Source: CAZPXH01 sp964591085 (lineage in GTDB: Bacteria; Spirochaetota; Spirochaetia; DSM-27196; CAZPXH01). Taken from it: a stretch of DNA of 64,000 nucleotides. The notes under the pieces are model-generated. The model did not search any database and was not told where the DNA came from. It saw only the letters and a list, made by a program, of their open reading frames with translations. The stretch covers positions 1 through 64,000 of the forward strand of contig CAZPXH010000011.1 in NCBI GenBank assembly GCA_964591085.1, given 5' to 3'. How positions within the stretch are numbered: position 1 is the first letter of the stretch; each line of letters starts with the position of its first letter. This document shows positions 26,079 through 34,417 of this stretch, piece by piece. Both the position numbers and the translations under genes were made by a program.

Positions 26079-27195
26079 GTCCCACCTCCGCTGAGGCCTG
26101 ATCTTCCGCACTTTCTGCAGGATCGTCCTTGGTTGACAGCTCCGGCTGGAAGCGGGCACCGAACTGCTGCCAGATCACAAAGAAGAGCGCGGCGATGATC
26201 GGTCCCAGGATGAATCCCGCCAGTCCCAGCCAGGCAATCCCACCCAGCGTTGCAAAGAGCACCACCGCCGGGTGCAGTCCGCTCCTGTCTCCCAGCAGCT
26301 TTGGCTTCAGCACGTTCTGCGTCATCAGCACCCCACCAACGGAAAGCAGTCCCAGGAGAATACCCGCCGGTATCCGTCCAATTATGATCAGGAGAATCGC
26401 TGCTGGAATCAGGACAAGGTTCGCTCCGATCAGGGGAATGAGGGACACAACAAGCGTAATCACACCCCAGAGGAAGGGAGACGGCAACCCAAAGATGATG
26501 AACAGGGTCACCGCAAAACTCGCCTCAATGGCTCCAATGATGATTGAGGAGACCAGCGTGGCAGAAGTGGTTCGTCCGACCTCCGTTACCAGCGCGTCCA
26601 GGTCACTATTGGGAATCGGCAGCACTTCCCGGATGCCAGCGAGGAGCCGGTCACCATCCAGGAACAGGAAGAACATGACAAAGAAGATGACTACCAGGCT
26701 TGCCACCGCACCGGTCACGCTGCCAATGGAGCCCTGGAGGATCTCCAGGGTCACCTGACTTGCTGTCTGGATGCCGTTCTGGAGCATCTGCTCCAGGTTT
26801 ATTCCCTCCCACCCGGCAAGCAGGTCTCCAACGAGCGGAAGGCTTGCAAGGAACTCGTTCAGATCCACGCTTTGAAGGCTCTCAGTGATTCCCGGCAGCG
26901 CTTCACGGACCGCGTTGTACCCGTCCCTCGCTTCAGCAATCACGATGGTGCCGATCACGGTCAATGGAACCCCGATAACAAGCAGGGCGAGTAAAACAGT
27001 TATCGCTGCGGCTGCTGTCTTCCGGCCACCGACGCTATTCTGAATCCGGGCGAACAGGCGGTAGAAGACTCCGGCAAAGACCGAAGCCACTACCAGGTTC
27101 AGCAGAAACGGCTGGAGGACCCGGAGGAACGCCGCCGAAATCAACACAACAAAGCCTAGGAGGGTGAGGGGAATCAGGCGCATCTGGTTGCTCAT
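26068..27195 (-). CDS. AI-2E family transporter (PerM/YdiK-like membrane protein)
   Basis: A 375-residue inner-membrane protein with about eight hydrophobic segments in the AI-2E/PerM arrangement. Two helices are followed by a pair, then a long soluble loop (residues ~95-160) and a C-terminal bundle. Family-typical stretches are FLFLDGDRLLAGIREVLP, PFLWGVITLVVSLIPLIGANLVLIPAA and LLGDRSGLHPAVVLFATLGGIAWLGLAGFILGPIIAA. Members export small solutes or act as Na+/H+ antiporters, and few have been tested for autoinducer-2, so the substrate is unknown. The charged C-terminal tail (DDPAESAEDQASAEVGPTR) is cytosolic. The ATG at 27195 lies 64 bp from the divergently transcribed alarmone synthetase gene. 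Confidence 0.88.
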   Translation of the reverse strand: MSNQMRLIPLTLLGFVVLISAAFLRVLQPFLLNLVVASVFAGVFYRLFARIQNSVGGRKTAAAAITVLLALLVIGVPLTVIGTIVIAEARDGYNAVREALPGITESLQSVDLNEFLASLPLVGDLLAGWEGINLEQMLQNGIQTASQVTLEILQGSIGSVTGAVASLVVIFFVMFFLFLDGDRLLAGIREVLPIPNSDLDALVTEVGRTTSATLVSSIIIGAIEASFAVTLFIIFGLPSPFLWGVITLVVSLIPLIGANLVLIPAAILLIIIGRIPAGILLGLLSVGGVLMTQNVLKPKLLGDRSGLHPAVVLFATLGGIAWLGLAGFILGPIIAALFFVIWQQFGARFQPELSTKDDPAESAEDQASAEVGPTR

Positions 27196-27259
27196 CGTCC
27201 GGTGGAGGGTAGCCGAGTAGTGCTGAAGCTGTCAGGCGGACAATCCGGGCCTTGCAGCG

Positions 27260-28564
27260 TTGCGGGAGGATCTCCCCGGGTATAGCCTTGCGCTAGTGGA
27301 CCTCTCCGACGTTTCGCTTCCGCTTCCGCCGCGGAACGTGCTGCAGCAGCAGTACCTTACACTCGCGGGCGTGATGGAGCGTGTGGCGCGGGAGATGCGC
27401 AATACGCTGGAAAGCGGTCTGCGCGCCCAGAGCATGCAGCCCACCATTCGCTATCGGATCAAGACCTTCGACTCCTACTACGAGAAGCTGCTCCGCCGCG
27501 CAACACCGGAACGGCGCGCAATTGGCTCGGTTCCCATTACCGACATCATCGGGCTGCGTATCGTCGCGCCATTTGTGGAGGACGTGCGGCGCGCCGAGCG
27601 GGTGGTTCGGGAGCACTTTGAAATCCTGGAAGCCGAGCAGAAGGGAGCGGAATTCAGCTTCCGCGAGTTTGGGTATGAGTCCCTTCACCTCCTCTGTGAG
27701 GTGCCCGGCGCGATCGCGGAGAGCCTCCGTGCACGAGATCTGCCCCCGGTTGAGGTACAGGTCCGAACCATCCTGCAGGACGCATGGGCCGAGGTAGAGC
27801 ACGAGCTCGTCTACAAGGGCGAGTTCGTCCCATTTGATGAGCCGATCCGCCGGCGTCTGGCCGCCCTCAACGCCAACCTCAGCCTGGCAGACAGCATCTT
27901 CCAGGAGATCCGGGACTACCAGCGCGAGCTGCAGCGGGAGCTTTCCCGCAGGCGTACCGAGTTCACCGGCTTTCTCCGGGACCGCCTGGGAATGGCGCGG
28001 GAAGAGCTGGCAGAGGAGCACTCGCGCCGTGCGCGGGTGCAGGGGATGCCCCGGTCCCAGCTCCGCCGCTACGGCGTGGACCAGCTGCTGCTTGATTCCC
28101 TGCTCGCGCACAACAGTGGCGCCTATGAGCGGGCGGTAGGCCTGTACACCATGGGCCTGGAGCAGGCCCGGGATCCGCGCGTAGAGGCCATCCTCCGGCT
28201 CCATCGCGCAATGGCGCGCTTTGCGGTGGAGCAACTGGAGGAGGCTCGCTCGGACCTGGAGCGCGTCATTGAGCTTGATCCCGGCAATGCCCGTGCGTGG
28301 TTCTACCTGGCAGGCTGCCAGTGGATGGCATCGGAGACGGAGGCTGCCATGGACAGCCTGGGCAGTGTGCTGCGCCTGGATCCCCGCAACGCCGATGCCT
28401 TCTACGCTCGCGCACGGATCCACGCGGACAACGGAAGCAGGGAGTCCGCGCTTGCCGATCTCCGCGCCGCGCTCCAGCACCAGCCGAAGTTTCCGGAGGC
28501 GCGGGCCCTTGCCGATCAGCTCAGCGGTGCGCAGACTGGCGAGCGTGCAGCACTTCGCGAGTGA
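27260..28564 (+). CDS. RelA/SpoT-domain alarmone synthetase fused to TPR repeats
   Basis: A 434-residue protein. Residues ~50-220 form a RelA/SpoT nucleotidyltransferase domain: RYRIKTFDSYYEKLLRR, ITDIIGLRIVAPF, EFGYESLHLLC, and VEVQVRTILQDAWAEVEHEL with YK. This is the synthetase-only architecture of small alarmone synthetases (transfer of pyrophosphate from ATP to GTP/GDP), with no HD hydrolase, TGS or ACT domain. Residues ~220-275 are a charged helix, and ~280-430 contain three to four TPR units (NSGAYERAVGLYTMGLEQA, LEEARSDLERVIELDPGNARAWFYLA, ADAFYARARIHADNGSRESALADL). The TPRs probably sense a partner protein. The TTG at 27260 is uncertain and a GTG near 27293 is an alternative. The next gene overlaps by 20 bp. 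Confidence 0.8.
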   Translation: MREDLPGYSLALVDLSDVSLPLPPRNVLQQQYLTLAGVMERVAREMRNTLESGLRAQSMQPTIRYRIKTFDSYYEKLLRRATPERRAIGSVPITDIIGLRIVAPFVEDVRRAERVVREHFEILEAEQKGAEFSFREFGYESLHLLCEVPGAIAESLRARDLPPVEVQVRTILQDAWAEVEHELVYKGEFVPFDEPIRRRLAALNANLSLADSIFQEIRDYQRELQRELSRRRTEFTGFLRDRLGMAREELAEEHSRRARVQGMPRSQLRRYGVDQLLLDSLLAHNSGAYERAVGLYTMGLEQARDPRVEAILRLHRAMARFAVEQLEEARSDLERVIELDPGNARAWFYLAGCQWMASETEAAMDSLGSVLRLDPRNADAFYARARIHADNGSRESALADLRAALQHQPKFPEARALADQLSGAQTGERAALRE

Positions 28565-29585
28565 CAACACCGCCACGGTCCACCCACAGATTCTGGAAGC
28601 CATAAGCCGGGCAAACACCGGTCACGCCATTGCCTACGGCGATGATGACCATACCCGCGCGATGGAGCGGCGCTTCTGTGAGGTCTTTGAGGCCGATGTC
28701 CGAGCATTCCCGGTGTTCAACGGCACCGGCGCGAACGTTACCGGGCTGAGCGCAGCCGTTCCCTCCTGGGGGGCGGTCATCTGTACCGGCATGGCCCACC
28801 TAAACGTGGACGAGTGCGGAGCCCCGGAGAAAATCGGGGGATTCAAACTGCTGGGCATGCCGGACGTGGAAGGGCGCCTCCAGCCGGAGTCAATAGATCG
28901 GGCCTGCTCCCACCTGGGGTTTGAGCACACCAGCCAGCCGGCCGCGGTAAGCATCACACAGGCCACCGAGGTGGGCACGCTGTACACCCCGGCACAGATA
29001 TCCACCATCGCCGAGCGTGCGCATGCCCACGGGCTGCAGCTCCACGTAGACGGTGCACGGATTGCCAACGCCTGCGCCGCGCTTGGATTCCGCCCCAGGG
29101 AGCTGTTGGTGGACACCGGCGTGGACATCGTGAGTTTTGGCGGGACCAAGAACGGCATGCTTATGGGGGAGGCAGTGGTGTTCACCAACCCGGAGAACCC
29201 GGCAGTGGCCCGCTATCGCTTTCACCGGAAGCAGGCAGGACAGCTGAACTCCAAGATGCGCTTTGTCTCCGCCCAGTTCCTGGCCTGGTTTGCGGACGAC
29301 CTCTGGCTGCAGATGGCAGAGCGGGCCAATCGCCTGGCTGCACTGCTTGCCGACGGGCTCTGTGCACTCCCGGGGATTGAAGCCGCCTATCCCGTGCAGG
29401 CCAACGGACTCTTTCTCAAAATCCCTGCTGGAATAGTTGAGAATCTGCGGGAAGCGGCCTACTTTTATCCGTGGGACGAAACTCGCGGGCTGTATCGTCT
29501 GATGGTCTCTCATGACCAGGATGAGGACGCCATCCACGCCTTTGTGTCCCGTGCCAGGGAGCTGGTCAGCCAGAACGGGGCCTGA
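28545..29585 (+). CDS. ltaE: low-specificity threonine aldolase
   Basis: A 346-residue fold-type I PLP enzyme splitting L-threonine (or allo-threonine) to glycine and acetaldehyde. It opens with HFASDNTATVHPQILEAI and contains AYGDDDHTRAMERRF and FPVFNGTGANVTGL. The Asp that binds the PLP pyridine nitrogen is in LHVDGARIANA, and the PLP Lys is in SFGGTKNGML. The RF-x-RKQAGQLNSKMRF segment is also typical. The GTG at 28545 (VQHFASDN) matches the family N-terminus and overlaps the alarmone synthetase gene by 20 bp, so expression is probably coupled. Longer upstream reading in this frame is out-of-phase coding of the previous gene. Confidence 0.92.
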   Translation: MQHFASDNTATVHPQILEAISRANTGHAIAYGDDDHTRAMERRFCEVFEADVRAFPVFNGTGANVTGLSAAVPSWGAVICTGMAHLNVDECGAPEKIGGFKLLGMPDVEGRLQPESIDRACSHLGFEHTSQPAAVSITQATEVGTLYTPAQISTIAERAHAHGLQLHVDGARIANACAALGFRPRELLVDTGVDIVSFGGTKNGMLMGEAVVFTNPENPAVARYRFHRKQAGQLNSKMRFVSAQFLAWFADDLWLQMAERANRLAALLADGLCALPGIEAAYPVQANGLFLKIPAGIVENLREAAYFYPWDETRGLYRLMVSHDQDEDAIHAFVSRARELVSQNGA

Positions 29586-29606
29586 GAACAGGCCCGGGAG
29601 AGACGC

Positions 29607-30395
29607 ATGCCCGAAGACTCGGCCGGAGCCAAACGCCTCCGGGGACATAGCGTTCTCATCGCGGAAGATGATCCGATCAGCCGCGCGTACCTTGTGCAGA
29701 TCCTGCGTGCGAGCGGCCTGACCATTCACGAGGCCGGGGACGGCCAGCAGGCGCTTGAGGTTCTGCAACGGGAGCGCTGCGAGCTTGTGCTTCTGGACAT
29801 CCATATGCCGCGACTCCGCGGAGATGAGCTCGCACAGCGGATCCGCGCCTCAGAAGCGGGTGTTGCGCACCGCGATGTCCCGTTGCTTGCCATTACCGCT
29901 TTTGTCTCCCCGGAAGAACGGAAGGGCTACCTGGATGTCGGATTCACCGAAGTATACGGCAAGCCCTTTGCAGCGGAAGATCTGCTGGCCGCCATAACCC
30001 GACACCTCAGCGGGCAGTCCTTTACGGCTTGGGAAGATCAAGCTGAGTCTTGCTATGACCCCGCAGGGTTCCTGCGTGAATTTGGCTCACACCCGGAGGT
30101 GCTTACAGAGATCCTGAAGGTCTTCCGGGAGGAGGTTCCCCGGCGCATAGACGCACTGCGGCAGGCCGTCGCGGCCCGGGACAGCTTCCGGATTTCTCGG
30201 GTGGCGCATTCCCTCGGGTCCACCGCAGCTACCTTCCACGCGTACACGGCCCAGGCTGCAGCACGCCGCTGTGAGGACATGGTCAACGCCGGCGAGACGG
30301 CGGAGGCTATCCGGGAGGCAGAAGAGTTGATGTGTCTGCTGGAGGGTGTGCTGGAAACGGTGCGGGAGCTCAGCGCCCACGACGCTCGGGAATAG
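29607..30395 (+). CDS. response regulator receiver fused to Hpt phosphotransfer domain
   Basis: A 262-residue protein. Residues ~14-135 are a receiver domain: the acidic pair in LIAEDDPISR, the phospho-acceptor Asp in LLDIHMP, a Thr in LLAITAF and the Lys in VYGKPF. Residues ~155-255 are an Hpt four-helix bundle with phospho-His in ISRVAHSLGSTAATFHA (HSLGST replacing the common HxLKGS). There is no output DNA-binding domain and no kinase domain, so this is a phosphorelay intermediate. A PAS histidine kinase without its own receiver lies 700 bp downstream and is a candidate partner. The start ATG has GGGAG nine bases upstream. The 3' end overlaps the convergent ftrB gene by 26 bp. Confidence 0.88.
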   Translation: MPEDSAGAKRLRGHSVLIAEDDPISRAYLVQILRASGLTIHEAGDGQQALEVLQRERCELVLLDIHMPRLRGDELAQRIRASEAGVAHRDVPLLAITAFVSPEERKGYLDVGFTEVYGKPFAAEDLLAAITRHLSGQSFTAWEDQAESCYDPAGFLREFGSHPEVLTEILKVFREEVPRRIDALRQAVAARDSFRISRVAHSLGSTAATFHAYTAQAAARRCEDMVNAGETAEAIREAEELMCLLEGVLETVRELSAHDARE

Positions 30396-30690
30396 GTCGA
30401 ATCGGGCCCGAGTAGCCTTTTCTCAGGAAGAGGCCGCAGTAGCAGTGGCCGTGCTCTTCCATGTCCGGGCGCGCGTAGACGCAGGGGCAGATGATGTCTT
30501 TGTCTTCACTCCGCTCTCCATCACCGTCGCGACATGGACAGAGGAAGTAGCCGTATCGGTTGAACTGCGTAGCGAGACCCGCCGCAACATCATCAACAAA
30601 AGGTTGGTCCGGATTGACGCCCCAGCCCTGCTTCTGCGCCACCATGGTGATGAAGCGCTGGGCATCCGCCGGTGCTTTTTCCCGAGGCAT
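30370..30690 (-). CDS. ftrB: ferredoxin-thioredoxin reductase catalytic (beta) chain
   Basis: A 106-residue protein with the FTR beta signature: CPC, 14 residues, CPC, 12 residues, CYC (YFLCPC, IICPCVY, HCYCGLF). These Cys bind a [4Fe-4S] cluster next to a redox-active disulfide that passes electrons from ferredoxin to a thioredoxin or glutaredoxin. The spacing (x14, x12, CYC) differs from the plant x16, x8, CHC form and fits bacterial/archaeal variants. No alpha (variable) subunit gene is nearby. The ATG at 30690 begins 2 nt after the stop of the glutaredoxin gene, so the two are translationally coupled and that glutaredoxin is the likely electron acceptor. Confidence 0.9.
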   Translation of the reverse strand: MPREKAPADAQRFITMVAQKQGWGVNPDQPFVDDVAAGLATQFNRYGYFLCPCRDGDGERSEDKDIICPCVYARPDMEEHGHCYCGLFLRKGYSGPIRPIPERRGR

Positions 30691-30692
30691 GC

Positions 30693-30998
30693 CTAGCTCA
30701 GTCCCAACGCGCCCGCCCACTGCTCCTCAAGGAAGCCGGTCTGGACAACCTTGTCGTCCACCATCAGGAGGGGCCACACCGGAACCTGATCCGTCTTCTG
30801 CCGGATGATGGTCTTCACAGTTCGCTTGGTTTCCAGGTCCACGGCGGTGTCCAGATGGATGAATCGGAACTCCACATTGTTGGAACTGAGGTAGTCAATC
30901 GCCTTCTTGCAGAACGCACAGGTGCTGATAGCGAATACGCGCACATCCCCGGCCTTGTGGGCTCCAGAGACCTGCTCGTACGGCAGAGAATCAAGCAT
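30693..30998 (-). CDS. glutaredoxin-like protein
   Basis: A ~101-residue thioredoxin-fold protein with an active site CAFC (ISTCAFCKKAIDYL), a VEFRFIHLD strand, the cis-Pro segment QVPVWPLLMVDD, and a C-terminal helix (TGFLEEQWAGALG). The CxxC lies after a ~20-residue lead. The ATG at 30998 is used; a GTG at 31022 would add eight residues. Its gene is directly upstream of ftrB, suggesting a ferredoxin to FtrB to glutaredoxin chain that reduces protein disulfides in an anaerobe or microaerobe. That pathway is inferred from gene order. Confidence 0.8.
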   Translation of the reverse strand: MLDSLPYEQVSGAHKAGDVRVFAISTCAFCKKAIDYLSSNNVEFRFIHLDTAVDLETKRTVKTIIRQKTDQVPVWPLLMVDDKVVQTGFLEEQWAGALGLS

Positions 30999-31039
30999 AC
31001 GTAAAGCATAGACCTTGCCCACGGGCGGGGCAAGCTTCG

Positions 31040-31070
31040 TTGACAGCGGCAGAGTAGTCTGTGCTACGCT
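31040..31070 (+). promoter_or_regulatory. possible promoter for the PAS histidine kinase
   Basis: A perfect TTGACA (31040-31045) and an extended -10-like TGC-TACGCT (ending 31070) are separated by 19 bases. If active, transcription begins near 31077. That places the GTG at 31061 upstream of the transcript and favours the GTG at 31094 as the kinase start. Confidence 0.35.
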
Positions 31071-31093
31071 CCCCTGACTTACGGTCCTTATCG

Positions 31094-32389
31094 GTGACGA
31101 ATCAGACCATACAGCACTACCTCAAGCAGATTCTGCACGACGAGTATTGCCCTGTAGACCACGAGAGTATCCCGGATCCAGTCGATCAGGAGACCGCTCG
31201 GCTCCTCAATCGGCTGTACGAACAGAAACGCGATATTGTGCATGGCTACCGCCGGGACCTGAATCTTGGCGAGCGCAGGCTCAGAAGCATCATTGAAAGC
31301 ACTCCCGTTGGAATCTGCATCACAAACCGGCAGGGCCTCTACGAGTACGTGAATCCCACATACACGCGGCTCTACGGCTATTCGGAGGCGGAGCTCATCG
31401 GAAACTCCTTCCTGATTGTTGTGCCGGAAAAGAACAAAGGTCGGCTCAGCGAGCTGCACGATGCCTTTCTCGGACAGCGCTATGAGCTCCGCGGTGAATG
31501 GGAGGTGCAGCGTCGGGACGGGAGCCGAATGGCCATCCTTGCCGACGCTGCCTACATCGTTGATTTTGACGGCGAGCCCAAGAAGGTGACCTTCGTCATT
31601 GATATCACGGACCGAAAGCATGCCGAGGAAACCCTCAGGAGCACGGTACAGCAGCTACACAAGGAGATTGAGCAGCGGCAGCGCCAGGAAAAGCTGCGGG
31701 AACAGGTGGAACGAATCATCCGCCATGATCTGCGCAACCCGCTGAACGGGATGATCTCAGCAGCAGAGCTGCTGCTGGATGAAGACCCCACACCTCTGCA
31801 ACAACGGATGCTCTCCGGGATACGGGACGCTGGCCGGCGTCTGTCTGCCATGCTCAATACCTCCGTGGACCTGGTGAGAATGGAAGAAGGGACCTATCGC
31901 CTCAATCCCCAACCGGAGGACCTGGTTGGGATTGCGCGGGCCGCCATGCTGGCAACCCGTTCTCTTGCCGGGTTCCGGTCCGTGCAGCTGGATCTGAGTG
32001 TCGGCGGGGAGAGTCAGGACCTGGACACACCCGGCGGCGCGCGGATTGGGATCAGCGGGGAGGGTGAGTACCTGGAGGTGGCGCTGGAGCACCTGCTCAG
32101 CAACGCCGTTGAAGCAGCGCCACCGGACTCCACGGTCCAGGTCAGCCTGGAGGAGGACGGAGCGCGCGTCCGGGTCTTGGTGCACAATCAGGGAGCGGTG
32201 CCGGAATCCGTACGCGACCGCTTCTTTGAGCGCTACACTACCGCAGGCAAGCGGGACGGCACGGGCCTTGGCACCTTCATTGCACGCCAGGTTGTGCTTG
32301 CTCACGGCGGCAGCATCGGCTTCACCACCGATGAGCACAACGGCACTGAAGTAACGTTGGAGCTCCCGCGTCATCCAGGGTCCGAATAG
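31094..32389 (+). CDS. PAS-domain sensor histidine kinase
   Basis: A 431-residue cytosolic kinase without membrane segments. Residues ~1-60 are a helical lead. Residues ~65-190 are a PAS domain with PAC (IIESTPVGICITNRQG, YEYVNPTYTRLYGYSEAELIG, VTFVIDITDRKHAEE). A coiled-coil linker follows, then a HisKA domain with phospho-His in IIRHDLRNPLN. The HATPase domain has an N box (ALEHLLSNAVEAAP), an F-box-like RFFERY and a G box (GTGLGTFIARQV, then GTEV). No receiver or output domain is attached, so it must signal to a separate regulator such as the receiver-Hpt protein at 29607-30395. A GTG start at 31061 is the alternative. The PAS ligand is unknown. Confidence 0.88.
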   Translation: MTNQTIQHYLKQILHDEYCPVDHESIPDPVDQETARLLNRLYEQKRDIVHGYRRDLNLGERRLRSIIESTPVGICITNRQGLYEYVNPTYTRLYGYSEAELIGNSFLIVVPEKNKGRLSELHDAFLGQRYELRGEWEVQRRDGSRMAILADAAYIVDFDGEPKKVTFVIDITDRKHAEETLRSTVQQLHKEIEQRQRQEKLREQVERIIRHDLRNPLNGMISAAELLLDEDPTPLQQRMLSGIRDAGRRLSAMLNTSVDLVRMEEGTYRLNPQPEDLVGIARAAMLATRSLAGFRSVQLDLSVGGESQDLDTPGGARIGISGEGEYLEVALEHLLSNAVEAAPPDSTVQVSLEEDGARVRVLVHNQGAVPESVRDRFFERYTTAGKRDGTGLGTFIARQVVLAHGGSIGFTTDEHNGTEVTLELPRHPGSE

Positions 32390-32513
32390 GCCGCCATCAC
32401 CGGCCGGACCAGGGCGCCAGCGATCACCGGCATAGCTGCCGACCAGACGGCGGGCGACGCTCCCGCAAGGCTGCGTTTCACATCCCCGGCGCCTGTCTGT
32501 TACCGTCAGAATC

Positions 32514-33263
32514 ATGATTCACGTGACAGGGCTGAAGAAGGCCTTCCGAAGCCGCTCGGGCACCAATGAGGTACTCCGTGGCCTGGACTTCACGGTTGAA
32601 CCCGGAGAGATTTACGGACTGCTCGGGCCGAACGGGGCGGGCAAAACCACCGCAATGCGCTGTGTTGCAACCCTGCTGAAACCGGATGCCGGGTCGATCA
32701 CGGTGGATGGACAGGATACGCAGACAAAGCCGCGCGCGGTTCGGGAGTCAGTTGGCTTCCTCACCGGTGACATGAAGCTGGCGGGGAATCTCTCCCCCCG
32801 GCGACTGCTCCGGTTCTTTGGCGAGCTCAACCACCTGGACCGGGAACTGATTGATCAGCGAACGGATGAGCTCGCCGGTTACCTGGACATGCGCGACTAC
32901 CTGGACCGGTCAGTGGAGAAGTTGTCCACGGGCATGAAGCAGAAGGCCGCGATAGCGGTGGCGCTCATCCACGATCCGTCAGTGATCATGTTTGATGAGC
33001 CCACAAACGGCCTGGATATCCTGGCAGCCAAGACCGTGGTGGACTTCCTGAATGACTACCGGTCCCGCGGGACGACAATCCTGCTTTCAACGCACATCAT
33101 GGGGGAAGCAGAGAAGCTGTGTGACCGCGTCGGGATTCTGCTTGGCGGGGTGCTTGCCGCGGAGGGCACGCGGGAGGAGCTTATCAGGACCCGGAACACA
33201 CACAGCCTGGAGGACGTGTTCTTCCAGCTTGCACGAGAACAGGGGGTCAATACCGATGCTTAG
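32514..33263 (+). CDS. natA: ABC transporter ATP-binding protein, NatA-like
   Basis: A 249-residue ABC ATPase with Walker A GPNGAGKTT, a Q-loop region in VRESVGFLTGDMKL, signature LSTGMKQK, Walker B VIMFDEPTNGLD and H-loop LSTHIM. The LSTGMKQK signature and short C-terminus resemble NatA, the ATPase of Na+-exporting ABC-2 systems. Its stop overlaps the permease start by 8 bp, which fixes the pair as one transporter. Gene symbol is by similarity; Na+ as substrate is an inference. The 124 bp upstream of it contain no convincing promoter. Confidence 0.8.
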   Translation: MIHVTGLKKAFRSRSGTNEVLRGLDFTVEPGEIYGLLGPNGAGKTTAMRCVATLLKPDAGSITVDGQDTQTKPRAVRESVGFLTGDMKLAGNLSPRRLLRFFGELNHLDRELIDQRTDELAGYLDMRDYLDRSVEKLSTGMKQKAAIAVALIHDPSVIMFDEPTNGLDILAAKTVVDFLNDYRSRGTTILLSTHIMGEAEKLCDRVGILLGGVLAAEGTREELIRTRNTHSLEDVFFQLAREQGVNTDA

Positions 33264-34410
33264 GGACGCGCTCATCATCTTCCGCAAGGAGCTGGGAAAC
33301 GTGATGCGGGACAGGCGGGTGATCCTCGCCAACTACGTTCTGCCGCTGCTGCTGTTTCCCGCGTTCTTCTTTGCCATCAGTTTCTTCCAGGACATCCAGA
33401 CGCAGGAGCAGGGAGAAACGGTGTATCCCGTTAGCATCCTCAATGCGCCGGACGAGGGCTACCAGCAGATCCTGGAGTCTATAATCCTGGTAGAGCCGGT
33501 GGACAACCCTCGGGCCCGTGACGTGGTGACCGTTCAGTTCCCGGAAACCGGAACGCGGGGCGAAGTGCAGATCTACGCAGACTCCACGGACAACGCGCTG
33601 GCCTACGCCGGCAGGATGGCAGAGGTTGCGCTGGACCAGTACGAACAGCTTCTTGCGTCTGCAATCCTGGCTGAAGCCGGCCTGCAGCAGGCAGACCTGG
33701 ACCGTTTCCAGGCGACAAGGGTGGACGTGGCGCCGGAAGAAGCCCAGGGGACCGGAATCCTGGTTGCGATGCTTCCCTACTTCATCATCATCTTTGTGTT
33801 CGCCGGAAGCATGGGAATGGGGATGACGGTAACCGCCGGGGAGAAGGAGAACGGGAGCCTGGCCGGGATCCTGGTGAACCAGGTTTCCAGGTCCTCCATC
33901 GCCATTGGGAAGGTGCTATTCCTGGTGACTTCCGCACTCCTCAACGCTGTTTCCAGCTTTGCCGGCATCCTTATCGCCGTCTCGTTCGGGCTGCTCGGCG
34001 ATCAGCTTGGTGGAGCCACCTCGGTTGGCGGTCTCACCACGCCCGTTGGCCTCATTGCCCTTCTGGTGGTGCTGGTGACCACCGCCGGCTTTGCAGCCTC
34101 CGTCATCATCCTGCTCGGGTCTCTCGCGAGGTCCATGAAGGAGGCTTCCGGCTACATTATGCCGGTGTACCTGATTGCCATCCTTATTGGAGTTGCTACG
34201 ATTGGTCTGGACACTGCGGAGAACCTGTTGGTCTTCCTTGCTCCGATCGTGAACGCCATCTTCCTGCTGAAGGGGCTGATCTTGAGTCAGTACACGCTGG
34301 TGCAGGTGCTCCTCACGGCCGCGGTGAACCTGGGTGTGCTTGCGCTGATGACGGTGTTCACCAGCCGGGTCTACAACTCGGAGCGGATCCTGCAGACCAC
34401 CACCGCCTGA
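33256..34410 (+). CDS. natB: ABC-2 type permease, NatB-like
   Basis: A 384-residue membrane protein. It starts with a cytosolic MLRDALIIFRKELGNVMRDRRV and a first helix (YVLPLLLFPAFFFAISFF). A ~150-residue extracytoplasmic domain follows, and then five or six helices (LPYFIIIFVFAGSMGMGMTVTAGEKENGSL and onward). The GEKENGSL motif is the ABC-2/NatB hallmark. It pairs with the overlapping ATPase gene to form an exporter, possibly of Na+ or of a small amphipathic compound. The ATG at 33256 is inside the ATPase gene. The next gene begins 8 bp downstream, so the exporter may be cotranscribed with the acyltransferase pair. Confidence 0.82.
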   Translation: MLRDALIIFRKELGNVMRDRRVILANYVLPLLLFPAFFFAISFFQDIQTQEQGETVYPVSILNAPDEGYQQILESIILVEPVDNPRARDVVTVQFPETGTRGEVQIYADSTDNALAYAGRMAEVALDQYEQLLASAILAEAGLQQADLDRFQATRVDVAPEEAQGTGILVAMLPYFIIIFVFAGSMGMGMTVTAGEKENGSLAGILVNQVSRSSIAIGKVLFLVTSALLNAVSSFAGILIAVSFGLLGDQLGGATSVGGLTTPVGLIALLVVLVTTAGFAASVIILLGSLARSMKEASGYIMPVYLIAILIGVATIGLDTAENLLVFLAPIVNAIFLLKGLILSQYTLVQVLLTAAVNLGVLALMTVFTSRVYNSERILQTTTA

Positions 34411-34417
34411 TCCTGCG

